From JBCBXA01 sp039816825 (GTDB taxonomy: Bacteria; Pseudomonadota; Alphaproteobacteria; Rhizobiales; Rhizobiaceae), in contig JBCBXA010000107.1 of NCBI GenBank assembly GCA_039816825.1, positions 1 to 9,330 on the forward strand: a stretch of 9,330 nucleotides of DNA, read 5' to 3'. Both the position numbers and the translations under genes were made by a program. Numbering within the stretch: position 1 is the first letter of the stretch; each line of letters opens with the position of its first letter. The notes beneath the pieces are model-generated. The model saw only the letters and a program-made list of their open reading frames with translations. It was not told the origin of the DNA and searched no databases. This document shows positions 1 to 6,703 of the stretch, piece after piece.

Positions 1-13
1 CTGATGATAGCCG

Positions 14-1387
14 TCACGTCTGGCGACGCTCAACGGTCATGGGCAAGCCACCACCCGGTTTCAGTGTCAGGTGACAAACCGGCTCAACGTTGTGTCCCTG
101 CGCCACTCTAAACTGCAGATGCCGGGCAAAGACCGCCAGGCACAGAACGGACTCAGTGATGCCGAACGAAACGCCCGCACAGATACGTGGCCCCATGGCA
201 AACGGAATATAGCTGAACGGGGTGGCGCTTTTCCCGACGAAACGGTCTGGGACAAAGGCGTCGGGCTGGTCCCAAAGCTCGGGGTTGCGATGGAGCAGCC
301 ACGGAACCACACCCACCAGCGATTTGGCTGGTATGGATATGTCTTCAATCTGATCGTCTGAAACCGCTTGGCGCAATAAAAACGGCACTGGGGGATAGAG
401 TCGTAGTGTTTCGTCGATCACCGCACGCGCAAACGTCAGCTTGGGCACGTCTTCCAAGGTCGGCTGCCTGTTGCCCAGTACGGTCTCGAGTTCGGCGTGC
501 AATCGGGCCTCTGAGGCAGCGTCCGCCGACAACAGATAATGCGCCCACGCCAGCGTTGTGGCCGTGGTTTCGTAACCGGCCATGAACAGTGTGGCAGCTT
601 CGTTGACGATGGCGTCGCGGGTGAGGGGCTCACCATCCGGTGTGCGGGCATCGAGCAGCATGTGGATCATGGAGCGGTCATCGCCTTCGCTATGGCGCTG
701 CGACACGTCCTCAATGATCTTGCTGATGGTTCCACGCACCGCGTTCGTTGCCCTGCGCAGGGCAAATCCGCGGAACACCGGAAGTCCATTGTCGATGCCC
801 AGAAAGTAAGGAAGGTTCACCACATCGATGTGCTTCTGATATGCGGCGAAACCATCGATGATCTTCTGCGCGTCTTCCCGCGGCAGGTTCCGCCCAAACA
901 CGGTTCGGCAGATGATGGTTGCTGTCAGCCGCGCCGATATGTCCACCATGTCAACAGATCGACCTTCGGGCGTTGCCGTCAGTTCGTCCACCATCTCTTG
1001 GGCCGTTTCCACCATCGTGTCGGCGAAGAGGTGCAGGTTCTTGTTGTGAATGATAGGTGAGACCAGCGGGCGGCGGATGGCCCATGTCGGACCGTCGGAA
1101 ATGAAAAGACCGTCGCCGAGCAACAGTTCCAGAGCCCTGCGCATCTGCGGGCTCTTTGGCTCGTAATTCTTATGGTTCTTCAGAAGGATGTGCCGAACCA
1201 GGTCCGGTCGGTTTGCAACGTAGATTTTCCGGCCCAGAATCTTGGTTGCAACGAAATCGGCAGAATAACTCTCTTCATTGAAGATTGTGAGCAGGTTCTT
1301 GCGCGCTGAACTGACGACGTGCCGAATGCCTTTACGAACCTCGGTTGGTCGCGGCCTGTAGGGTGTGAAGGGTTCGGCGATGGCCAT
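14..1387 (-). CDS. Cytochrome P450 monooxygenase
   Basis: This is a soluble bacterial cytochrome P450 of 457 residues, a haem-thiolate enzyme that inserts oxygen into an organic substrate using electrons from a partner protein. All diagnostic motifs are visible: the I-helix oxygen-activation motif AGYETT (residues 270–275), the K-helix ExxR (E326, R329), a PERF-like PDRF (380–383), and the haem loop FAMGPRICAG (396–405) with C403 as the axial ligand. There is no N-terminal membrane anchor or signal peptide and no fused reductase, so ferredoxin or flavodoxin partners must come from elsewhere. It is the last visible gene of the dehydrogenase–GH1–P450 unit. Its ATG lies 2 bases after the GH1 stop with only a weak ribosome-binding site, which suggests translational coupling. 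The length is complete, with a TGA stop at 14–16. Family assignment is firm; the CYP family and substrate are not identifiable from sequence alone. An aglycone released by the neighbouring glucosidase is one guess. Confidence 0.95.
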   Translation of the reverse strand: MAIAEPFTPYRPRPTEVRKGIRHVVSSARKNLLTIFNEESYSADFVATKILGRKIYVANRPDLVRHILLKNHKNYEPKSPQMRRALELLLGDGLFISDGPTWAIRRPLVSPIIHNKNLHLFADTMVETAQEMVDELTATPEGRSVDMVDISARLTATIICRTVFGRNLPREDAQKIIDGFAAYQKHIDVVNLPYFLGIDNGLPVFRGFALRRATNAVRGTISKIIEDVSQRHSEGDDRSMIHMLLDARTPDGEPLTRDAIVNEAATLFMAGYETTATTLAWAHYLLSADAASEARLHAELETVLGNRQPTLEDVPKLTFARAVIDETLRLYPPVPFLLRQAVSDDQIEDISIPAKSLVGVVPWLLHRNPELWDQPDAFVPDRFVGKSATPFSYIPFAMGPRICAGVSFGITESVLCLAVFARHLQFRVAQGHNVEPVCHLTLKPGGGLPMTVERRQT

Positions 1388-1389
1388 GT

Positions 1390-2772
1390 TTAGCGGCTGA
1401 GCTCGTTATGGGCTGCGTTCAAGTCAGCATACCATTTGCCAGATTTCTTGATGGTCCGCACCAGGGTGTCATAATCCACATGGACGATGCCAAAGCGCAT
1501 CTTATAGCCCTCCGCCCACTCATAATTGTCCATAAGAGACCATGCGAAGTAGCCGCGCATCGGAATTCCGGAGGCCGTGATGTCGGCCAGTTCGTGCAGA
1601 TGTTCGGCCAGATAGTCGAGGCGCGGCTGATCATCCACTTCGCCATCCGGTCCGGGGCCCATATTGTAGGAGGCGCCGTTCTCAGTGATGTAGCATGGCG
1701 GCATGTTCTGATATCGGTCATAGACCTGTCTCAACAGATGACCCATGCCCTCCGACTTGATCTCCCAGCCAATATCGGTGCGCACATTCGAAGTCGTGGA
1801 CGGAACCGCGATCACCGCTGGGTATTGTGCGCTTGGCGACGGGTCATGCCTCACTGTATTGGGGAAGTAGTAGTTGAAGCCCCACCAATCGAGTGGCTGA
1901 TGGATGACTTCAAGATCTCCGCCTTCAACGTTCAGCCTGTCTCCGACGGCCTCGAAGAAGTCGTCTTCATAGGTGCCGGCGAAGATGGGTGAGAAGAACA
2001 CGCCATTGTCGAACTGGAAGCTGCGTTCGGCCGCTGCGATATCGTCAGGACTGTCGGAAGCCGCGTAAGTGGACACAGCGTTTAGCACGATGCCCATCGG
2101 GATATCAGCGCGTTCCGCCCGCGCTGCCAGCACCGATTTGCCGTGGGCCAAGTTGGTCACATGCGCGGCTGCCAGGGCAGCGTCCAGAGACTGTTCGCCA
2201 GGCGCATGTTTGCCGTTGAGATGACCGTGATAGACCGAGCACCATGGCTCATTGAATGTGCAAAGAGCGTCGATCCGGTCGCCAAGGGCTTTGACGATGA
2301 TGGACGTATAGTCAGCGAAAGCGTCCGCGGTGTTGCGGTCCGTCCAGCCGCCATGGGCCATTAACGCAAGGGGCAGGTCCCAGTGATAGAGAGTTGGGAA
2401 GGCTTTCATTCCGCGGGCAAGAATGCCATCGATCAACCGGTCGTAGAAATCGAGGCCAGGCTGGTTCACTGGTCCGCGCCCGGTCGGTTGAATGCGCGGC
2501 CACGCGATGGAGAACCGGTAGGCGTCGACATTGAGTGACGCCATCATGTCGAGATCGGCTTCCCAACGATGGTAGTGGTCGCACGCAACATTGCCGGTAT
2601 CGCCTTGATAGACGCGGCCTGGCATGTGGCTGAACGCATCCCAAATCGATGGGCCGCGCCCGTCTTCCTGAACTGCGCCTTCAATCTGATAGGCCGCCGT
2701 TGCCACACCAAATGTGAAATCGGCCGGGAAGCGCTGGGCGAGGGTTTGCGGGTCTTGTGTGCGGGACGTCAT
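1390..2772 (-). CDS. GH1 family beta-glucosidase
   Basis: This is a retaining beta-glycosidase of glycoside hydrolase family 1, 460 residues, the usual length for a single-domain (beta/alpha)8 enzyme. The N-terminal GH1 signature is present (F21-GVATAAYQIEG-32, with Q29 as a sugar ligand). The acid/base glutamate is E175 in TFNEP, and the nucleophile is E364 in ITENG. The glycone-binding stretch is WSLMDNYEWAEGY (411–423), with E418 and W419 in the positions that favour unphosphorylated glucose- or galactose-type sugars. There is no signal peptide, so it probably hydrolyses imported glycosides in the cytoplasm, releasing the sugar and an aglycone. The start is supported by a GGA at 2779–2781 six bases upstream and by overlap of its ATG with the TGA of the dehydrogenase gene. 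It is followed after 2 bases by the P450. The enzyme class is firm; whether it acts on cellobiose, aryl or terpenoid glycosides cannot be told. Confidence 0.96.
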   Translation of the reverse strand: MTSRTQDPQTLAQRFPADFTFGVATAAYQIEGAVQEDGRGPSIWDAFSHMPGRVYQGDTGNVACDHYHRWEADLDMMASLNVDAYRFSIAWPRIQPTGRGPVNQPGLDFYDRLIDGILARGMKAFPTLYHWDLPLALMAHGGWTDRNTADAFADYTSIIVKALGDRIDALCTFNEPWCSVYHGHLNGKHAPGEQSLDAALAAAHVTNLAHGKSVLAARAERADIPMGIVLNAVSTYAASDSPDDIAAAERSFQFDNGVFFSPIFAGTYEDDFFEAVGDRLNVEGGDLEVIHQPLDWWGFNYYFPNTVRHDPSPSAQYPAVIAVPSTTSNVRTDIGWEIKSEGMGHLLRQVYDRYQNMPPCYITENGASYNMGPGPDGEVDDQPRLDYLAEHLHELADITASGIPMRGYFAWSLMDNYEWAEGYKMRFGIVHVDYDTLVRTIKKSGKWYADLNAAHNELSR

Positions 2773-3869
2773 GAGAGATCCATATGAGTGCGCATTGCGC
2801 TGACGACATCGTTCAGGTTGGCTGATCCGCCAAGGTCGCCGGTGAGAACGGACCCGTCGGCAAGCAGTTTTCCGACGCCGTCTTCAATTCGGCGCGCGGC
2901 TTTGGCTAGTGGAGCAGCGGAGTGACGGTCGGCCAGCCAGTCGAGCATCATGGCGGCGGACAGAATCATCGCCAGCGGATTGGCTAGGCCTTTGCCCGCG
3001 ATGTCCGGCGCGCTGCCGTGGCAGGGCTGGAACACCGCATGATCGTCGCCGATATCGGCCGATGGCGCGAGGCCGAGTGAGCCCATCAGCGCGGCGCCGA
3101 GGTCAGAGAGAATGTCGCCAAACATGTTCTCGGTGACCATGACGTCCCAGGCGCGGGGCTTCTGCACCATCCACATGGCCATGGCATCGACATAAGCCGT
3201 GTCGGTCGCGATATCGGGAAAGGCCTTGGCCCGCTCCTCGAAGATGGAGCGGAAGAATGCGAAGGAGCGGAACACATTCGCTTTGTCGACACACGTCAAT
3301 CGACCGGGTCGACCCAGACGCGCGGCGCGTTGTTGGGCGAGTTTGAAAGAGAAGTCGAAAAGCTTTTCCGACGTGGCCCGTGTGATGCGCATGGTCTCCG
3401 TGGCATCATCTTCAGTGACGACACCTTCGTGCATGTGGGCAAACAGACCCTCGGTGGATTCGCGTATGAGCACAAAGTCTACATCCTGAAGCCTGTCATC
3501 ATTCCACGACGAGGAGAGGGGTGTGGGTTGCCCGGGCCATATCTTCACCGGGCGGACGCCGGCGTACAGGTTAAGCTCGAACCGAATGTCGATCTGCGGT
3601 GTGAGTTCTGTCCCGTCGGGCTTGCGCACATCCGGCAAGCCCATTGCTGAAAGCAGGATCGCGTCCGCCGCCCGCGCCCGCTCTATTGATGAATCTGGAA
3701 GGGCGTCGCCGGTCTGGGCGTAGTGAGCTGCGCCGGCATCCAGGCTTTCAAACTTTAGCGCAAAGCTGCCGTCCTCTGTGGCCAGATCGTTGAGCAGTTG
3801 CACGGTTGGCGCCATTATTTCAGGGCCGATACCGTCGCCCTCAAACACAGCGATATTGAAGCTATTCAT
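2769..3869 (-). CDS. Isocitrate/isopropylmalate-family dehydrogenase
   Basis: This is a 366-residue member of the beta-decarboxylating dehydrogenase family (isocitrate, 3-isopropylmalate, tartrate and homoisocitrate dehydrogenases), which oxidise a 2-hydroxyacid and usually decarboxylate it. Visible are the N-terminal GDGIGPEI (11–18), substrate arginines R96, R106 and R136, the catalytic lysine in VDKANVF (K196), metal-binding aspartates D228, D252 and D256 (NMFGDILSDL), and the cofactor loop HGSAPDIAGKG. The aspartate D289 in that loop is the residue associated with NAD+ rather than NADP+. The active-site segment reads RESTEGLF (136–143), so the usual catalytic tyrosine is phenylalanine (F143). 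The RESTEG and VRPVKIWPG sequences look more like tartrate-dehydrogenase-type members than LeuB, so a leucine-pathway role is unlikely and leuB should not be assigned. It is first in a three-gene unit, overlapping the GH1 gene by 4 bases. A GAGG lies about 13 bases before the ATG, which is rather far. The substrate is unknown. Confidence 0.9.
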   Translation of the reverse strand: MNSFNIAVFEGDGIGPEIMAPTVQLLNDLATEDGSFALKFESLDAGAAHYAQTGDALPDSSIERARAADAILLSAMGLPDVRKPDGTELTPQIDIRFELNLYAGVRPVKIWPGQPTPLSSSWNDDRLQDVDFVLIRESTEGLFAHMHEGVVTEDDATETMRITRATSEKLFDFSFKLAQQRAARLGRPGRLTCVDKANVFRSFAFFRSIFEERAKAFPDIATDTAYVDAMAMWMVQKPRAWDVMVTENMFGDILSDLGAALMGSLGLAPSADIGDDHAVFQPCHGSAPDIAGKGLANPLAMILSAAMMLDWLADRHSAAPLAKAARRIEDGVGKLLADGSVLTGDLGGSANLNDVVSAMRTHMDLS

Positions 3870-3922
3870 TTTTTGAGACTGACCTCAGAGACGAGTTTGG
3901 CCCGCAATGCCATACGGTACAT
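3866..3922 (-). other. Possible 18-codon leader ORF before the dehydrogenase
   Basis: An ATG at 3922 opens an 18-codon frame (MYRMALRAKLVSEVSLKK) whose TGA overlaps the dehydrogenase ATG as ATGA. A GGA precedes it by about 8 bases. The dehydrogenase itself has only a distant ribosome-binding site, so coupling through a short upstream frame is conceivable. Nothing else supports it, and the longer version of this frame runs antisense through the tRNA. It may equally be chance or the remnant of a lost upstream gene. Confidence 0.15.
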
Positions 3923-3986
3923 CACTATTCCAGTGCCGCTCGCTGAAACCTGCGCGCTTAGCAATGAACTGCCGTCGCTTTCGGGT

Positions 3987-4014
3987 TTGCGGTCTGGGCT
4001 GGCTTTGCTATAGG
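3987..4014 (+). promoter_or_regulatory. Probable promoter of tRNA-Leu (and perhaps tig)
   Basis: TTGCGG at 3987–3992 is followed by GCTATAGG at 4007–4014. The spacing is 14 bases to GCTATA, or 16 if TATAGG is taken as the −10. This resembles the Caulobacter-type housekeeping promoter, which has TTGaCgS, a short spacer and GCTAnAwC. The −35 is imperfect. A start near 4020 would give a 5' leader of about 40 bases before the tRNA. No separate promoter is evident between the tRNA and tig, so read-through into tig is possible. Confidence 0.42.
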
Positions 4015-4017
4015 GGC

Positions 4018-4173
<156 letters not shown>

Positions 4174-4192
<19 letters not shown>

Positions 4193-4223
4193 CCGAAGGA
4201 CCGGATGGCTGGCGAACCGCCAG
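4174..4223 (+). other. Two small hairpins in the tig leader
   Basis: TGGGC-ATA-GCCCA (4174–4186) and CTGGCG-AAC-CGCCAG (4209–4223) are perfect 5- and 6-base-pair stems with 3-base loops. They lie between the tRNA 3' end and the tig ribosome-binding site. Neither is followed by a T-run, so they are not intrinsic terminators. They might mark or protect the processed 5' end of the tig message after tRNA cleavage. That role is inference. Confidence 0.35.
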
Positions 4224-4244
4224 AGCAAATGAACGGAACGCATG

Positions 4245-5588
4245 ATGCAGGTTACCGAACAACTCAATGATGGCCTGAAGCGCGAGATTGCCATCTCGAT
4301 CCCGAAGGAAGACCTCGAGACACGGCTGTCCGAGCGCCTGGAAGAGATGAAGGGTCGTGCGCAGATAAAGGGTTTCCGGCCCGGCAAAGTGCCGATGAGC
4401 CATCTGCGCAAAATGTATGGCAAGGCTGCCATGAGCGAGATCGTGAATGAGCTGATCACCGCGACGCCAGAAAACGTGCTTCGTGATCGTTCTGAAAAGT
4501 CGGCGACCCGCCCAGACATCGACATGACCGAAGACGAAGCGGAAGCTGGCGAAATCCTCGACGGCAAGCGCGACTTCGACTTCGTGATCAAATACGAAGT
4601 CATGCCCGACTTTGAAGTTGCGGCCTATGACGGCATCAAGATCACGCGCCCGGTCGTCGATATCGAAGAGGACGAAGTCAATGCACAGGTCGAGCGCATT
4701 GCCGAAAGCGCCCGTGAATATTCTGAGAAAAAGGGCAAAGCCGCGAAGGGCGACCGCGTCACGCTCGACTTCCTTGGCAAGGTCGATGGCGAAGCCTTCG
4801 ATGGCGGTGCGGCCGAAGACCACAAGCTGGTGTTGGGCTCCGGTACATTCATCCCTGGCTTCGAAGATCAGCTTGTTGGCATGAAGGCTGATGAAACCGG
4901 CGTGGTAAAAGTCACCTTCCCAGAAGACTATCAAGCAGAGAACCTCGCTGGCAAAGACGCCGAGTTCGACGTGACGATCAAGATGGTCGAAAAGCCTGGC
5001 GATCTGGAGATCAACGACGAACTGGCTGAAAAGCTGGGTCTCGAGAGCGCGGACCGCCTTCGCGAGATCGTTCGCGATCAGCTGACCAATCAATATGGCG
5101 GCATGACCCGCCAGAAGGTGAAGCGTCAGTTGCTGGACGAACTCGACAAAACTTACTCTTTCGAACTGCCCGAGAAGCTGGTCGAGCAGGAGTTTGGCAA
5201 TATTTGGACGCAAGTGACCCGCGATCTGGAGAGTGCTGACAAGACATTCGAGGATGAGGACACGACGGAGGAAGAGGCTCGCACCGAATATCGTGCTCTG
5301 GCCGAGCGCCGCGTCCGCCTTGGCCTCGTGATGAGCCGGATTGGCGAGTCCGAAGAGATTGAGGTGTCTGAGGAAGAGATGCAGCGCGCGCTCTACGCGC
5401 AGATGCAGCAGTACCCGGGCCAGGAAAAGGCGATCATGGAGTTCTATCAGCAGAACCCGGAAGCCGTTGCCACACTGCGTGCTCCGATCTTTGAAGACAA
5501 AGTCGTCGATCACATTCTTGAAAAGGCCGACGTGACGGATGAGACCGTCACCAAAGAAGAGCTCATGAAGGACGACGAGGACGAATAG
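4245..5588 (+). CDS. tig: Trigger factor, ribosome-associated chaperone and prolyl isomerase
   Basis: Trigger factor binds the ribosome at the polypeptide exit and shelters nascent chains; it also has peptidyl-prolyl isomerase activity. In numbering from the upstream ATG, the ribosome-docking signature GFRPGKVP is at 44–51. The FKBP-type isomerase domain spans roughly 165–250, including VTLDFLGKVDGEAFDGG and GSGTFIPGFEDQLVGMK. The helical C-terminal chaperone arms follow, ending in a very acidic tail (KDDEDE). The length of 447–448 residues is normal. Two adjacent ATGs exist at 4242 and 4245. I chose the second because the GGA at 4235–4237 is then 7 bases away rather than 4, and the product starts MQVTE, as in homologues. 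It is preceded by tRNA-Leu and ends at a strong terminator, so it is probably transcribed separately from clpP. Identification is firm. Confidence 0.97.
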   Translation: MQVTEQLNDGLKREIAISIPKEDLETRLSERLEEMKGRAQIKGFRPGKVPMSHLRKMYGKAAMSEIVNELITATPENVLRDRSEKSATRPDIDMTEDEAEAGEILDGKRDFDFVIKYEVMPDFEVAAYDGIKITRPVVDIEEDEVNAQVERIAESAREYSEKKGKAAKGDRVTLDFLGKVDGEAFDGGAAEDHKLVLGSGTFIPGFEDQLVGMKADETGVVKVTFPEDYQAENLAGKDAEFDVTIKMVEKPGDLEINDELAEKLGLESADRLREIVRDQLTNQYGGMTRQKVKRQLLDELDKTYSFELPEKLVEQEFGNIWTQVTRDLESADKTFEDEDTTEEEARTEYRALAERRVRLGLVMSRIGESEEIEVSEEEMQRALYAQMQQYPGQEKAIMEFYQQNPEAVATLRAPIFEDKVVDHILEKADVTDETVTKEELMKDDEDE

Positions 5589-5611
5589 TTCTCGTAAAAG
5601 CCTGTAAATAT

Positions 5612-5647
5612 GAAGGCCGTCTCCCCAGGGAGGCGGCCTTTCTTTTT
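5612..5647 (+). terminator. Intrinsic terminator after tig
   Basis: A 12-base-pair stem runs from AAGGCCGTCTCC (5613–5624) to GGAGGCGGCCTT (5629–5640), with one T·G pair and a 4-base loop. It is followed directly by the T-rich tract TCTTTTT. It lies 24 bases after the tig stop codon. This is a textbook Rho-independent terminator and separates tig from clpP transcription. Confidence 0.93.
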
Positions 5648-5673
5648 GGGTTTCTGCGGCATTGTCAGCCGGG

Positions 5674-5705
5674 GTTTAACGTTCTCTGTGGCTCGCCTAT
5701 CTATG
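5674..5705 (+). promoter_or_regulatory. Candidate heat-shock-type promoter of clpP
   Basis: CCTATCTATG at 5696–5705 fits every defined position of the alphaproteobacterial heat-shock −10 consensus CYTATNTNNG (RpoH-dependent genes). At the expected distance upstream the −35 region reads GTTTAAC (5674–5680), only a partial match to CTTGAA. The site sits between the tig terminator and the clpP start, leaving a leader of about 75–80 bases. A housekeeping promoter using the same −10 is the alternative reading. Confidence 0.45.
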
Positions 5706-5787
5706 ATCTCTGCACCGACTCGCATCGGAACCGATTCGTTTGCAGCGTGTGATCCAGCCCGCTGCACCCCCGACAGGATAGATTGAT

Positions 5788-6432
5788 ATGCGCGACCCCG
5801 TTGAAACCTATATGAACCTCGTGCCGATGGTGGTTGAACAGACCAATCGCGGTGAGCGGTCCTACGACATTTTTTCGAGGCTTCTCAAAGAGCGGATCAT
5901 CTTCGTGACCGGCCAGGTGGAAGACGGAATGTCTACTCTGGTTTGTGCGCAGTTGCTGTTTCTGGAAGCCGAGAACCCGAAGAAAGAGATTTCGCTCTAC
6001 ATCAACTCGCCGGGCGGCGTGGTGACATCTGGCCTGGCCATGTACGACACAATGCAGTTTATCAAGCCTCCGGTGTCGACGCTTTGCACGGGGCAGGCAG
6101 CCTCCATGGGGTCTCTTCTTCTTTGCGCAGGCGATAAGGACATGCGCTTCTCATTGCCCAACAGCCAGATCATGGTCCACCAGCCATCCGGTGGATATCA
6201 GGGGCAGGCGACTGACATCATGCTTCACGCCCAGAACACGGAGCGGCTAAAGCGTCGTCTCAACGAGATTTATGTGCACCACACCGGCAACGATTATGAG
6301 ACAGTCGAAGCGTCGTTGGAGCGTGACAATTTTATGGACGCTGAAAAGGCCAAGGAGTGGGGGCTGATTGATGACGTGATCACCTCTCGCTCGGCGATGG
6401 AAGATGCGGCGTCTGACACCGGGTCTGAATAA
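5788..6432 (+). CDS. clpP: ATP-dependent Clp protease proteolytic subunit
   Basis: ClpP is the serine peptidase that forms a double heptameric barrel and degrades proteins unfolded by ClpX or ClpA in the cytoplasm. The protein has 214 residues. The catalytic triad is S106 in GQAASMGS, H131 in MVHQP and D180 in ERDNF. The spacing equals that of the E. coli enzyme (49 residues between His and Asp). The oxyanion-loop motif INSPGG (72–77) and the handle-region sequence GGYQGQATDI are intact. An AGGA at 5775–5778 stands 9 bases before the ATG. The gene has its own promoter region after the tig terminator and is followed by a 271-base gap before clpX. In Caulobacter that gap holds cicA; no such gene is present here. 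Identification is firm. Confidence 0.98.
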   Translation: MRDPVETYMNLVPMVVEQTNRGERSYDIFSRLLKERIIFVTGQVEDGMSTLVCAQLLFLEAENPKKEISLYINSPGGVVTSGLAMYDTMQFIKPPVSTLCTGQAASMGSLLLCAGDKDMRFSLPNSQIMVHQPSGGYQGQATDIMLHAQNTERLKRRLNEIYVHHTGNDYETVEASLERDNFMDAEKAKEWGLIDDVITSRSAMEDAASDTGSE

Positions 6433-6444
6433 GGATTTGATCGA

Positions 6445-6484
6445 GAAGGGCGTGCGGCATGCCAGCGCATTTTGTGCGCCCTTT
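6445..6484 (+). terminator. Possible terminator or hairpin after clpP
   Basis: AAGGGCG (6446–6452) pairs with CGCCCTT (6477–6483), with an inner stem TGCG/CGCA (6453–6456 with 6466–6469). A 7-base bulge (6470–6476) lies on the 3' side. The following tract, TCTGAT, is poor in T, so termination may be weak or factor-dependent. The rest of the clpP–clpX gap holds two short hairpins (6634–6648 and 6660–6672) and no gene or convincing promoter that I can see. Confidence 0.4.
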
Positions 6485-6703
6485 CTGATCACGAAATAGC
6501 GTTTGCTATCAGACTGATGCGCCCACTTAACGGCTTATTGGTCTTTCATTTCTACCGTGAGTCGCGACCTGACAGGCCACAACGCTAAACAATTGCGGTG
6601 AGGTCGAGGCCGCTGGCTGATGCCCGGAGTTGCGTTTGGGCGTCAAACACTTAATTTCTGGGCGTGGCGCCCGTGCGGTGCCGATTCAAAGCGGGTGCGA
6701 ACG

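Noticed and set aside
2769..3869. Naming the dehydrogenase leuB
   Set aside because: The active-site segment RESTEGLF and the VRPVKIWPG region differ from LeuB (RELTGGIY-type), and there are no leucine genes nearby.
6620..6703. N-terminal extension of ClpX by 28 residues
   Set aside because: The extra residues do not resemble ClpX, and MSKVSG at 6704 agrees with the usual start before the zinc-binding domain.
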